Counted from the first letter of the stretch, positions 12,292-22,480 are shown. The stretch is 64,000 bases of DNA from Siphonodentalium dalli (GCA_032622095.1 CP136068.1:9155314-9219313), one strand, 5' to 3'. Numbers and translations are program-made. Notes: generated from the letters alone by a model not told the origin.

Positions 12292-13342
12292 ATATCTACA
12301 TTCTCTGTATTATGGCCCGAGTAAACCAGGTAGTTTCGGAGGAGTTGAAAAACTATATCAGGCAGTTAAAGCTGAAGGATCACACGTTATCAGCAGGAAG
12401 AAAATTTGATTGGTTCAGTTCTCAAGAGACCTATACGCTAATTAAACCATCTAGACACAAATTTCCTAGAAGTAGAGTCGTGGTTGAAGGCTTAGACTCG
12501 ATGTGGGACTGTGATTTGGCAGACTTGACTGCTTCAGGAAGTCGTTATAAATACATTTTGGTTATAATTGATGTATTTTCTAGATACGCTTGGTGTCGTG
12601 CCTTGATAAAGAAAGACGCGAAACACGTGAGTGAAGCTTTCGAAGATGTGTTTCTTCACAAAACACGTAGACCATCCATACTGAGAACGCACAAGGGGAC
12701 AGACTTTAATTCAAGACCCGTTCAGAGGTTATTCAAGCGGGAAGGAATCAGATACCTGTCAACCGAAAATGAAACTAAAGCCAATTACGCGGAGAGATTA
12801 ATAAAGACGCTGAAGACGAGGTTATATAGATATCTCGTTCACAATGGTATTCAAGAATATTCCAGTGTATTGCCGGATATTGTGGAAAGCTACAATAACA
12901 CGGTACACCATTCCACGGGTCAGTTAATACAGACAACGAATTTGAGGTGTGCTATCAACAGAAACTACTTCTTCGAGAGGGTAGTGTCAAATTAAAAAAG
13001 TACGAGTTCAAGGTCGGTGACAGAGTGAGGATATCACACATCAAAGGAGTTTATGACAAAGTATTTTATAAGAAGTGGACGGGTGAAATTTTCACGGTGG
13101 TACTGAGATATAGAAGAGGAGGTGTGAACGTTTACAAGTTGAAAGACTGTGACGAGGAAGAAGTCACAGGCTCATTTTACGCACAAGAATTACAAGCAAT
13201 TAAAGTGGACCCTGATGCAGTTTACAGAATCGAGAAAATACTAAAAAGGAGCAGGAACAAAGTTTTAGTTCGTTGGCTGAATTGGGGTTCTAAATACGAC
13301 TCTTGGATATCGAAAACTGATCTAGTGAAATACGGAAAGTGA
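12284..13342 (+). pseudogene. Polinton retroviral-type integrase with chromodomain (decayed)
   Basis: DDE integrase that would insert the element DNA. The N-terminal zone starts at 12284 (MDEYLHSLYYG), matching the Polinton integrase start, and is also kept in the right TIR. A frameshift near 12404 leads into WFSSQETYTLIKP. The catalytic core shows D in CDLADL (codon near 12522), VIIDVFSRYAW, and E in AERLIKTLK (near 12792). The second catalytic Asp is replaced by His (RTHKGTDF, codon 12690-12692), which should abolish catalysis. A second frameshift near 12935 precedes the SH3-like part (FKVGDRVRIS, YKKWTGEIF) and a C-terminal chromodomain (YRIEKILK...VLVRWLNW). The stop overlaps the next ATG as TGATG. 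Confidence 0.93.
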
Positions 13343-13749
13343 TGAGATTATACTTATCTAGCCGTCATAGTGACGATTCTTTTCCCGGAAATGAAGCGGG
13401 TGATTTCACAACGCCACTACCCGCTGATTGGTTACTAGATCCACGATGGACGTGTTGCCTGGAACAATTTTCTATAAAACCCGAGGACCCGCATGACGTT
13501 ATGTACGTATGTTGTGACGTATGCGAACATTCAGTCGTTTATAATAAAATGGCACCCGTACTAAGAGTTATATATAGAGGCAGTAAATCAACTTATAAAT
13601 ACGGTAAGAGTCATGACGTGCGCGTTACTAGGACTGACCCGCAGTTTATAAGGGTATACGTCTTGGATGGTAATTTGGCGCCTATAAAAATTACTACTTC
13701 AGAGTACACTTTGAACTTTAGTCGGAATGGGGACTCCATACTATTATGA
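13342..13749 (+). CDS. Polinton capsid-region protein, probable minor capsid (penton-like)
   Basis: 135 residues, intact. It begins MRLYLSSRHSDDSFPGN, and has an F-x-x-PLP segment, WTCCLEQFSI, YVCCDVCEHSVV, PVLRVIYRG and a closing strand-rich part. This pattern is the conserved protein encoded between integrase and major capsid in many metazoan Polintons, usually interpreted as the single-jelly-roll minor capsid protein. The ATG overlaps the integrase stop (TGATG) and its own stop overlaps the next ATG (ATGA). Family membership is judged from position and motifs; the jelly-roll fold is inferred. Confidence 0.6.
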   Translation: MRLYLSSRHSDDSFPGNEAGDFTTPLPADWLLDPRWTCCLEQFSIKPEDPHDVMYVCCDVCEHSVVYNKMAPVLRVIYRGSKSTYKYGKSHDVRVTRTDPQFIRVYVLDGNLAPIKITTSEYTLNFSRNGDSILL

Positions 13750-13946
13750 CTTTGATCTTAATAAATATGAACCCTACGATGACTCGAAGGACCTACCCAA
13801 GACTGAAGCGAAACCTGAAAAACTTAAGGAAAGCCGGAGCTAAGAAGATAAAAGTTAAAAAGATAAAAGGAGGAAAAGCGAAGAAGACAAACATTGGAAA
13901 AGTTAAAAAGGAACCTGCAAACGACATATTCTCCTTACCAAAATGA
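13746..13946 (+). CDS. Small highly basic protein (possible DNA-condensing core protein)
   Basis: 66 residues, 67 counting the stop codon, very rich in Lys/Arg with VKKIKGGKAKK-type repeats. The ATG overlaps the upstream stop; in-frame ATGs about 8 and 12 codons downstream (MNPTMTRR) could be the real start. The stop overlaps the MCP start (ATGA). Size, charge and place before the capsid gene suggest a virion DNA-binding protein comparable in role to adenoviral core peptides, but there is no sequence proof. Confidence 0.55.
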   Translation: MTLILINMNPTMTRRTYPRLKRNLKNLRKAGAKKIKVKKIKGGKAKKTNIGKVKKEPANDIFSLPK

Positions 13947-15164
13947 GTAACTTACCTACATTTTCGAAGGCTATTGAAAGGCCGGAAGTTATGCAAAAGG
14001 AATGGATGGAATACAACCCTGTTAACCAGATAGTAGATGGTGCTCCTATAGAGTTCAACGTACCATTGACGTCTCAGAAATATATTGATTTTCGAAACAG
14101 TTTTCTAAACTTGACTTTGAAAATTGTGAAAGGTGACGGAAGCGCTTTGAAAAAAACTTCAAAAGTAGGAATTATTAATGCACCAGTCCACTCATTGTTC
14201 TCGTCAGTCGACATCGAGCTTCAGCAAACTACGGTATCAACATTAGGACCGTTTTATCCTTACAAGTCTTATCTGGACGTGCTATTGAGCGTGGATGAAA
14301 ATGTTATCAACAATGGTCTACAACAGCGGATGTGGTACAAAGACACGACCAACGAATTTGACGATACAACACCCACCGGAGGCAATCTAGGTTTTTATGA
14401 ACGAGCGAAGCTCACGGCGGAAAGCAAAGAAATTAAAGTTTCCGGACCGATACTACATGATCTGTGCCAGCAGGATAGATATACAATCAACGGTGTGCCG
14501 GTCCACATTAAATTATGGCCCGTGAAGAATGCTTTCGCACTAATGAATGGCGAAGAGAATGCAGATTACAAAGTTAAAATAACCAGTGCTAGTATCAGAG
14601 TTTGCTTTTGCAAAATGATTCCTAGTGTAACCAACGAAATCGATGAACGGTTGAAAAAATCTGATGCCATTTATCCCTACCTGAGATCCACAGTGAAGGC
14701 TTTCTCTATTGCCAAAGGGTCAATTTCAAGGAGATATACATCAGCGTATCATAGCAGTTATCATTGATGCTGCGGGATTTAATGGAAATTACAAGAAAAA
14801 TCCACTGAACTTTCAACATTTCAATTGCAGTAGCGTGGCTTTCACAGTGAATGGACAGTCATTACCTAGCCGACCACTGAGCATGAATTACGGGAAGGAA
14901 GATTATCTTGAAGCTTACAGTAACTTGGTACGAGCGTATCCCAGAACGACGGTATCACGAGAAGATTTTGACGGTGGTTATTCTATTTACTGTATTGACC
15001 CGACTGGATCTATCGAAGACGGACAACCGGTGGTCAAGGGATTGGCGCAAATGGATATTAAGTTCACAGAAGCATTGTCGCAGACTATAGTGTTATTGGT
15101 ATATGGGACTTTTCCATCACACTTCAGCATAAACGAGGCTCGCATTGTGTGTTCTCCCAACTAA
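13943..15164 (+). pseudogene. Polinton major capsid protein (double jelly roll), one frameshift
   Basis: The frame from 13943 reads IVDGAPIEFNVP, SLFSSVDIELQQ and VPVHIKLWPVKNAF, the first jelly roll. It runs out at 14767, and the reading continues from about 14735 in another frame with NPLNFQHFNC, FTVNGQSLPSRPL and a C-terminal strand region to 15164. The FQHF...VNG...P.RPL pattern is characteristic of the Polinton MCP family (also annotated in invertebrates as F54H12.2-like). Combined length of about 405 codons is within the family range. A single indel between 14710 and 14750 breaks it. Confidence 0.88.
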
Positions 15165-15310
15165 TATTTTTGTGTATATTATTAGTGTTGAAAATAAAAA
15201 TTTTGAAAATAAAACATAAGTTTCGTTTCGTTATTTCAGGGATCCATCCAAAGGTATAGAAAAACAACAACATTGAATTATAATACGAATATAAGTTTTA
15301 TTTTGACATA
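15165..15310. terminator. Convergent 3' ends with poly-A signals on both strands
   Basis: The plus-strand genes end at 15164 and the minus-strand genes at 15298. AATAAA-type signals occur at about 15194 and 15209 on the plus strand, and on the minus strand around 15295-15303 (TTTTATT on plus). The arrangement fits shared 3' processing of two opposing transcription units. Confidence 0.55.
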
Positions 15311-15498
15311 TATATCAATTTCTTATTCAATAATCTTTCCCCTGGTGGTTTATCCATCTTCTTCATCATCGATGGTTTCCGAATTGCTGAGGACGCTGTA
15401 GGTGATTGAGTCTTTACAGCCGTTTTCTTGATGGTATTTTTCAGTAAATGTTCATATTTGTCATAAGGTATGACCACATTTTTTGAATATGTTGACAT
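15298..15498 (-). CDS. Small Polinton-associated protein
   Basis: 66 residues, starting MSTYSKNVVIPYDKYEHLL, then a basic and Ser/Thr-rich tail. An N-terminal VPYDKYE.LL motif of this kind occurs in small proteins near the packaging genes of other Polintons as far as I recall. Its ATG overlaps the previous stop as TAATG. It may be shortened at the C-terminus. Function unknown. Confidence 0.5.
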   Translation of the reverse strand: MSTYSKNVVIPYDKYEHLLKNTIKKTAVKTQSPTASSAIRKPSMMKKMDKPPGERLLNKKLIYMSK

Positions 15499-15803
15499 TA
15501 TAAATGTTTAATCGGTACGTCCTTGAGTAACCGAGGCACGGCTTTCCAATTTTTCAACAAATTTTGTTTCTTCCTAGGCACGCTGTATTTCTCGTCAGCC
15601 AAGAGTCTATAAAAGTTCATGTAAGGCACTAACGTTTGTATATTCGTCACAGTCAAAACACCCCGCAACACATTCAAACATATTTCCGATAATGCGTTTA
15701 TCTGGTCCTCAGTAGCCATGTTTAACAGATATATTAACTGTTTCCTAGAACAGGATGCGAGTAGTGACAAGAACGCTGCATTTCTAGAGATCCTGGCACT
15801 CAT
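15498..15803 (-). CDS. Small helical Polinton-conserved protein
   Basis: 101 residues, intact: MSARISRNAAFLSLLAS, IYLLNMATEDQINALSEI, LNVLRGVL and a basic RKKQNLLKNW helix. This matches a small protein repeatedly seen in metazoan Polintons beside the ATPase and capsid genes, predicted all-helical, role not known. It lies two bases after the restored ATPase stop and overlaps the following gene by one base. Confidence 0.6.
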   Translation of the reverse strand: MSARISRNAAFLSLLASCSRKQLIYLLNMATEDQINALSEICLNVLRGVLTVTNIQTLVPYMNFYRLLADEKYSVPRKKQNLLKNWKAVPRLLKDVPIKHL

Positions 15804-15805
15804 CC

Positions 15806-16503
15806 TTATAAAGATTTGTATATTATAGGATATTCACCGGGAAAGGCGTCAGTTCTTACACGAAACTCTGAATCAGTATTAGGCGTAGCGTCGATTATGA
15901 GATATCCATAGGGTCTTCCAACACCGCATTCTTATAACAATCAGTCAGAAAACGTGATTTTCCCGGAAACAGCTGTTGACCTAAATATTTTATTTGATTC
16001 GCATCACGCACGCTTTTCAAAAGAATGGTATAGGAAGTATTCAAAGCTATAGTTCTGGCGTGTTTACCTTTTTGGAATAAGTTTTGAGTTAAAAATATAA
16101 CTGATAAGTTCTTATGATGGCAGCCTTGTGTGAATAAACATTCCATATCGGAATTGTCCAAAACTTTGTGCGCAAAATCATCCAGAATTATCATAGCCGT
16201 CGTACCATCCGCAAATTCACTCAGTAGTTCTTTGGAGGGAAGACCTTCGTGGAATCTTATGTGTGGGATGGCTATTTCCATATCGTCGAATAAGTCCTGA
16301 TGCACTCTGAAACAGTATAGAAATTTCTGGGGATGAGGGCCGTCTATCATTTCTTCTATATTTTGTAAGAAGCGGACAGTCCATCTGGTTTTCCCGCTCT
16401 TTGTCGCACCCGCGATCACGTAGCTGGAATTCGGTAAGAATGGTATTAATGACATGCCTAAGGCGAACGAACGCGTCACATATTCCTTATAAACTACTCT
16501 CAA
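15806..16503 (-). pseudogene. Polinton genome-packaging ATPase (FtsK/HerA, A32-like), frameshifted near the end
   Basis: P-loop ATPase expected to pump DNA into the capsid. Walker A is GATKSGKT, Walker B is MIILDDF, followed by the family motifs LFTQGCHHKNLSVIFLTQN and ARTIALNTSY. The open frame ends at 15895, but the conserved C-terminus (YLIIDATP) continues in another frame to 15806, so one base has been lost near 15905. The frame opens with TTG at the PolB stop; the first in-frame ATG gives MSLIPFLPNSSYVIAG just ahead of Walker A, so either the original ATG has mutated or the short start is used. Confidence 0.9.
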
Positions 16504-18504
16504 TATCCGAAAGGGATAGTGTCAATATTTTCGAGTATAACTCTCTTCGTGTATACCACTATGTATGCCTTCTTTTGAATTCTGTTGTATAGGATAGGAG
16601 GGGCACTACCTCTACATATCTTCTTTTCAGTTATGAACACCTTGTCGGGTACGCCGTATTCGCCTTCCCGCTCTTTATCTGCCAAATGTCGGCTCTTCGG
16701 CTCTACAACATCAGGGTCGTCCAATGCCTTTCTCTTTCTATCAATCAGGGTGCTCATGGTCTTGAAATTAATGGTCTCAGAATTGATATAATTTAAACTG
16801 AAGCCCCGCACCTTGCACACCTCATCGCAGGCAGTCGTCCTGTAAGCATAATTCTTCGGTCAGGCGCTTCTGAATTGGGTGATAGTGTCCCCATTTAACT
16901 CATCGGTCAGATCCCCGAGAAAATCACCGCAGCTGACGTCGGGGCCTCCCGTCCTTTGTACGTAGATGATGGAATCTAAAACAGAAATGTAAAATATTTT
17001 GAGGACCTAATATCACTGAAGCTGGAGTATAATTTGGTACGAAAAAACAAATAGTACTCACCAGTGTCAAAATACAGCACATTTTCTCCTAGATGATCCA
17101 GTACATCATACAACTTGAGACGAGCCCAGGAGGTAGTGTATATAGCCAGAAATATATTAGTCTTATTGTCATCGGGTAGAAAATGGTCGTCGTGGGTGTA
17201 GGATAACTGAATGTGGCTGTCATTGATAATGTGGAAGTCCTTCACTAGCTTCTTTGGGTCAGAAATCAAACTGAAGAATTTCTTCGGTTCACTGTCATGA
17301 ATTATCTCCGTCTGCGTCATGTTCTGTCTCTCTCCAAATTTGCCCCTGTAATGGATGAATGAATTAGTAATGCGATATAGTTTATGCAAATGATAAAAAT
17401 TATTTATCTAAAAAAATAACAACTTACCAGAGAACGTTCAACATGAGTTTCGAAGTGGCTCTGAGTGCGGGCTGTTTCTTTACATTTTCGGGATCCAAAC
17501 GAATCCCCTCGACCCTTTCGTAATCATCCAAATATCTGCACTTGTCCTCGGCTGTTTTCACCCAGGCTGGCCAACCGCTTGCTTCTTGTTTGAGTTTGAG
17601 AAAGCTGAAAACAAAAATAAAATTGTTTTTTCATCCCGTACTCAATGATACCCCCGACCAAAAAAGGGAGGGAGGGGCGGCGGCGGCGCTTTTCGTTTAA
17701 AAAAATATACTTACGAATTTACGTATTCCGAGAAGAGTCCACCTTTCTTAGTAGCCTGATTGTATTGCGTGGTATCTGTCCAGTGATATACTTCGTATAT
17801 TTTCGTCACCACGTAACCCTTCTCTATGGCCTTCATTATCTCTGGCGTCGTCCACGTCTCTGTTATAGATCTCGCATCGTTTCCGTGATCGCACGTCGTT
17901 TGTCTTTGATCTTCCGCGCATGATCGACACAAAGGAAAAGTGAGTTTTCCGTGAGATCTCAATGGCAATACGGGGTGGTACAATTTCCTCGGAGGAGAAA
18001 CCTTCACCTTAGCCAGACCGAAATATGCGCTGATATCTTTAAAGTCCTTAGTTATAATTTCAGGATGCCCTACTGGCATTTTGCTCCTTTTATTTATATA
18101 AGGACACAGATACGTGAAAATCAACGTATTTGATGCTCTCACGGAGGCCCGCGTCGTAATATAACTTGCAGGCGTTTGTCCTACCTAAAAGATAAAAGAA
18201 CAAAAATTTATTTTTTAATTTTAATTTAGAAATAAATTTCAGATTTTTTGTTTTTTAAATTATAAACTTCAGGTTTTTTTTAAATATGGAAACTTACCTC
18301 CGAAGAAAGCATCTCGTGGCATAAGTCGAGGTTGTACGTCCAGCTGCGACAAGAAGTCCCGCAGTTTTTCATTATTCTTTTTCTGCTCAGTGAATGTATG
18401 CTCCCAAATGCATACATATTTGTAACCCGCCTTCTTCAAAAATTCATGCTTTTTGATGGTAAGTGTGTACAGTTGATTCAGTGTCTGTTTAGTCAGCGGT
18501 GTTT

Positions 18505-18778
18505 GGAGATGTGTCTGTTTCGTGGGTAACACGTCAAACAAGCATGATGAAAACAACCTAAAGAAGTAAAATACCGTTTATTGTATATGATCAATTAGGG
18601 AGGATGGGACAAATGTTTTAAAAAGATTATACGTCGCACTGGAGATCTGTCTGTTTCGTGGGTAACACGTCAAACGAGCATGATAAAAACAACTAAAGAA
18701 TAAAAATACCATTTATTGTATATGATCAATTAGGGGGGGGGGTGGGATAAATGTTTTAAGATGATTATACGTCGTACT
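18505..18778. repeat. Tandem duplication across a PolB splice acceptor
   Basis: 18505-18640 and 18641-18778 are near-identical 136-138-bp copies, the second with a poly-G expansion. Each contains the 3' end of PolB intron 3 and the first codons of the next exon, so the intron now carries a second, degraded acceptor (TTTAG|TTG) upstream of the authentic one in transcript order. Confidence 0.9.
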
Positions 18779-19433
18779 CACCGTGAAATTCGTAGCAGGT
18801 GTTGGTCTCCTGACAATATCCATCCACCTTGTACTTTGAATTTGGTACCTTGAATTCACCGCAGTTCAAAGCGTGTTGTATGTCTCTATTTTATTGTGGG
18901 CCAACCAGGACAACCATTGGATGGAGACGTTCGAATATTGGTCCTTGTCACTGTAAAGCCCGTTTTGCATATAGGCGTACTAATGAATTTTTCATCAGTA
19001 ATTTCAATTCCAGACTCCTCGGCCGTATCCCGTTCTACCCATTCATCATCAAGCAATACTCGCTCTTTATCATTCAATTTCTTCAGCAAACTGGTTTCTG
19101 ATTGATCAGAGTTAGTGAGAGTTATAGAATAAGTTTCTTCCAAGAACAATATTTTATAGGCCTTCATGCACGCAGAATCGTTATCGACATGAAAGGATCT
19201 ACCTTATTCTCGGTAACTTTCAAAAACAATGATCGAAACTTCAAACAAGCCTGACGCAAGATATCAACGTCAGAAATGCAGTAAGCTAATAATTCTTTCT
19301 CTAAATTGAAGGTTTCACCAGCTTTAGTTTCGTGCCAACGTAGAAACGCCTCCCTGTCTGTCGTCGACATGGTGTCAGCCCCGTAATATGTGGAATCGGG
19401 ATACGGACCCTCATACAGTCGGTTCTCCTTCCT

Positions 19434-19606
19434 ATTGAAGAAATGAGGGAAATATCCTGAAATAAAAATTTAAAGAATGTGTAAATTTAATATTTAAAAA
19501 CAAATGGAAACGATATATATATATATATTATTGAAGAAATGGGGAAAATATCCTGAAATAAAAATTTAAAGAATGTGTAAATTTAATATTTAAAAACAAA
19601 TGGAAA

Positions 19607-19620
<14 letters not shown>
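19434..19620. repeat. Tandem duplication across another PolB splice acceptor
   Basis: A 96-bp unit starting ATTGAAGAAATG is repeated (19434-19529 and from 19530). It contains the intron-2 acceptor and first codons of the next exon (YFPHF), and continues into an (AT)n run at about 19606-19640. Confidence 0.9.
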
Positions 19621-19644
<24 letters not shown>

Positions 19645-21786
19645 GCATATACCTTTTTTTAGTTCCTTCAAATCGAAAGCCTTCGGGAGAGCAGCCAATC
19701 GCATCATCAGAAAATTTAACGAATCTATTATGCGGATCCCATGGTGACCTAGCATGTACATGACCTTCGATCCAGAATAAATAATTTTACTAGGCCTCAT
19801 CCCCTGGAAAACCATGTATTCCAGCAACAATATAGCGCCGTAAGCCTTGTTGTTATGAGCCAATACCGTGGCGTTTTTATGGTGTTTAGTAAACAGCCAG
19901 GTTCCGAAGTTCAGTAGAGTGTCCGAACCAGACGCTATGTACTGTTTTCTTCCGCACGTGTCGCTACACGGTGCCTTTTTGTAATCGCCTTCTTTATCCA
20001 GGCTACCGCAATGATCGCAACAAGTACCGCAAACATCGCAAGTCGAATCTGCGTTCACTGGCGAGTCCAAACAAGAGTCGCAGGCTGTTTGGGCCACCAC
20101 CAAATTGGGCTGATGTCGATTCAATCCGCACGCCGGTCGTTTATAGTTTGAACACCTAAAATGAAACAAATGTTTTTAGATTACTGTGGGTGGTGAGATG
20201 CGGGGATAAAAATAAATTTTCGTTCCACATAAAATAATGTACTTACCGGCGACATTGACTGCATCTTTCCGCTTCACTGCACATAGAGCAAGGGAGTCCC
20301 ATTTTGTATCCACCATCACATAGGTACACCTCGTCTTGAGAACATTCAAAGTCGTAGAATATGAACTTGTTGACATCTTTCACTTTCGGTTTTGGAGGTC
20401 GCAAATAACATAGGTGACCCGGAAGTACCCATTCCTTACAAGATGAACACGACCATTCTCCACAAATGTGAGGTGTTTCAGTTAGGTCCCTCTTCGCTCT
20501 ATTCATTACGCTTCCACACTCTTTACACTTCAAATATTTACAGCAATTTGATAGGTTATTATCAGGTGCCTCTTTGTGTCTCTGGTAACAGTTCAAAGAT
20601 CTACAGTCCATATTACAATCGTGGCACGTTAATAACTTGCCCATTAATAAAGGGTCAATCAAACATCCCTCTGTTTTGCATACTATGCAATATGACGTGC
20701 AGTTATGTTCATCTTTCTTGTTGAAAGGCTTTAAACAATTTTCACAAAAGTAAGATTGGCCGTGGAATCCTGAAACACTGACTATTGGTGTGTAGTGGTC
20801 CTGATTATGATACAGATATATATTCCTGTCATAGGTGTTGCTGACTGGTCACTTTTGTCCCTGTTTCGCCGCATATGATTATAACATGCACCTTGAAGAA
20901 CGATTCATACTTTGGTAGGTCGGCGTATGATCCCGGTCGGTCGGCGGAAATACATAATTTTTTAAGCAGGGTGTTTGCTAACACTTTTTGGTCTGTTATG
21001 TGCTTATAATAGCGTTTCGTCACTTTACCGTGTTTTAGAAAAATTTCGAGCAGTGATAATCCAGGATAAGACGCTTTAAGATCTTCGGAAACTCTGCTAA
21101 TCTTGGCCATCGCGACGCCTATAGCTCTAGGCAAACAGGTGTTATCAGTTTGTGGATGAAGACTGTTGATTTTTTGTCCAGAAGTGATTGTCACCGTCGA
21201 TATGAACTCCACTGCCTGGGCCACTGGGTTGCCTCAGTGATCCTATAGTTATTCGAAATGATCGGTCCAAGGAAATATATTCGTGCGATGTCAGCACATT
21301 AGCTATTTTGTCAATAATCAACTGAGAATTCAGGTCCGCCCATGCCGTTAACGGTACTATGATGGGTTTATCCAGCTGATCGGTATGAAGGATAACTCTT
21401 CCCAGATCAATGTCTGCCAAATCACCTCTCGTCATGCTTAGTATATGATCGAACATGTTGGTAAGTCGTTCCGTCAAGTCTGACAACAGTTCACCGCGCC
21501 ATTGATGGTCAAATTTCACGTCGTATATAGTTTCCACAGCCGATGACCTCATGAGTGATTTTATTTCACGAAGAGTGATCGTATAGGACTGATTAGACAT
21601 CTGCCGAGTTTGCTCATCGTGACTAGTGTCAAGAGTAACTACCGAGTCCTTCGGTTCATCCCGTCCCGTTAAATCTAGAGCAGATGACTGGTGAGCGGCT
21701 CGGGATAAGTCCGGCGGTTGAGACGGTGCGGGGGTTAGCCCGTCATTATCGGGCGACTGCTGTCTACCCTCCATATATATTAATCT

Positions 21787-21897
21787 GTCATATATTTATG
21801 TCTGTCTCGGACATTGAGTCCCCTATCCTGGTGAGGCCTCGTAGAAAGTCATCACTACTAAATCCCTTGGCGTGCAATTCATCGATTAACCGCTCCA
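21787..21897 (-). CDS. 36-codon frame upstream of PolB, directly after a splice acceptor
   Basis: MERLIDELHAKGFSSDD-type acidic/helical peptide ending at 21787, 12 bases before the PolB ATG and in a different frame. It follows a strong acceptor (polypyrimidine tract then CAG) whose last base is just before the ATG at 21897, implying a 5' intron. It may be a small protein, an exon of a longer one, or an upstream ORF of PolB. Confidence 0.35.
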
Positions 21898-21934
21898 TCT
21901 GAAAAAAAGGAAATACTTTAATTCGCTAAAGGTT

Positions 21935-22222
21935 CCATATAACATATTTATAGCATCATTTTAAATCACGGTGCTTAATGATTGGTTTCTATTTATAGCG
22001 CATGAGTCATCCATTTATTTCACAACGAAACCCGTGACGTGTAAGAGCTATATTTAGACATTACGAAATTTCATTGACCTATGATCCATATAACATATAG
22101 CATCATTTTAAATCACGGTGCTTAATGATTGGTTTCTATTTATAGCGCATGAGTCATCCATTTCTTTCATAACGAAACCCGTGACGTGTAAGAGCTATAT
22201 TTAGACATTACGAAATTTCATC
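21935..22222. repeat. Tandem duplication of the PolB upstream region
   Basis: Two copies of about 145 bp (21935-22081 and 22086-22222) differing by a 4-bp indel and a few substitutions. Each contains the CTATAAATAG box on the minus strand with a CCAAT motif next to it. Confidence 0.9.
21989..22145 (-). promoter_or_regulatory. Duplicated TATA box upstream of PolB
   Basis: The minus strand reads GCTATAAATAGAAACCAATC at 21998 downwards and again at 22145 downwards. These boxes sit 92 and 239 bases before the ATG at 21897 and 215 and 362 before the PolB ATG. The core CTATAAATAG equals that in front of both TBP-like copies. Confidence 0.5.
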
Positions 22223-22480
22223 GTCATATGATCAAAAAGGGGCGGGCCAGTATTTCACCCCGAAGGACTCTGAACATTTGCACCCCCGAAAAAAGGCTGT
22301 ACGATTAACCAACAGGAATTTGATGTATTGTTTCAGCACATTGACGCCGTTAATCATGTTTTACCTGAATTAGAGACTGTGAAAGCTTGTTATTTAACGC
22401 ACGATGGACAGATGGAAGCTTTAGCGTGTTCAGAATGCAATCCTGGAGGTTATGGATTTTACACTCAACGTGATTATTAA
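22183..22480 (+). pseudogene. PC4/p15-type transcription coactivator-like protein, frameshifted
   Basis: Frame one reads QYFTPKDSEHLHPRKK; one base has been lost in the A run at 22289-22294, and the next frame continues GCTINQQEFDVLFQHI and then HVLPELE. The order Y(W/F) - P - (K/R)KG - x - (S/T)(I/L)N - x2 - E/Q(F/W) - L - I and the spacing match the single-stranded-DNA-binding C-terminal domain of the coactivator PC4. A tail with a Cys pair (ACSECNPGG) follows to a stop at 22480. Upstream, the frame is open to a TGA near 22182; an ATG in the duplicated region (MSHPF) would be in frame but for that stop. It ends about 300 bp inside the right TIR. A weaker call than the polymerase or capsid, because it is short and broken. 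Confidence 0.5.

Larger units (their letters stand above)
11104..12383 (+). repeat. Polinton left terminal inverted repeat
   Basis: Reverse complement of 22781-24130. It starts TGATGATACCCCGCCTG and ends GCTGAAGGATCAC inside the integrase gene. It includes a low-complexity AAATTTCAAAAA array (about 11430-11600), the TATA boxes, the whole TBP-like gene and the first 33 codons of the integrase. Compared with the right copy it lacks about 150 bp present at 23573-23720. Confidence 0.95.
16500..21774 (-). pseudogene. Polinton protein-primed DNA polymerase B, spliced and decayed
   Basis: The gene starts at 21774 with the Polinton PolB N-terminal region (DLGRVILHTDQLDKPI), then Cys-rich zinc modules. 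Motifs: ExoI YDFECSQDE (D near 20353); ExoII AHNNKAYG, where the usual Asp is Gly (GGC near 19838); ExoIII YCISDVDIL (near 19271); an EFHG/CF box; PRDAFFGG; motif A with VDF (18122) and PYINK; a KLMLN..WGKFG motif B; motif C FDT/DSIIYV; terminal IPFGY. Seven GT-AG introns fit the reading: 20246-20156, 19652-19457, 18781-18558, 18297-18185, 17714-17605, 17427-17346 and 17061-16976, most with GTAAGT or GTGAGT donors. Frameshifts lie near 21190, 20840, 19180, 18860, 18510 and 18115, and an in-frame TGA after FRSA (about 16870) replaces an expected Gly. Confidence 0.93.

Noticed and set aside
17645-17923. Plus-strand frames inside 16.4-20.7 kb
   Set aside because: Antisense shadows of PolB exons and introns.
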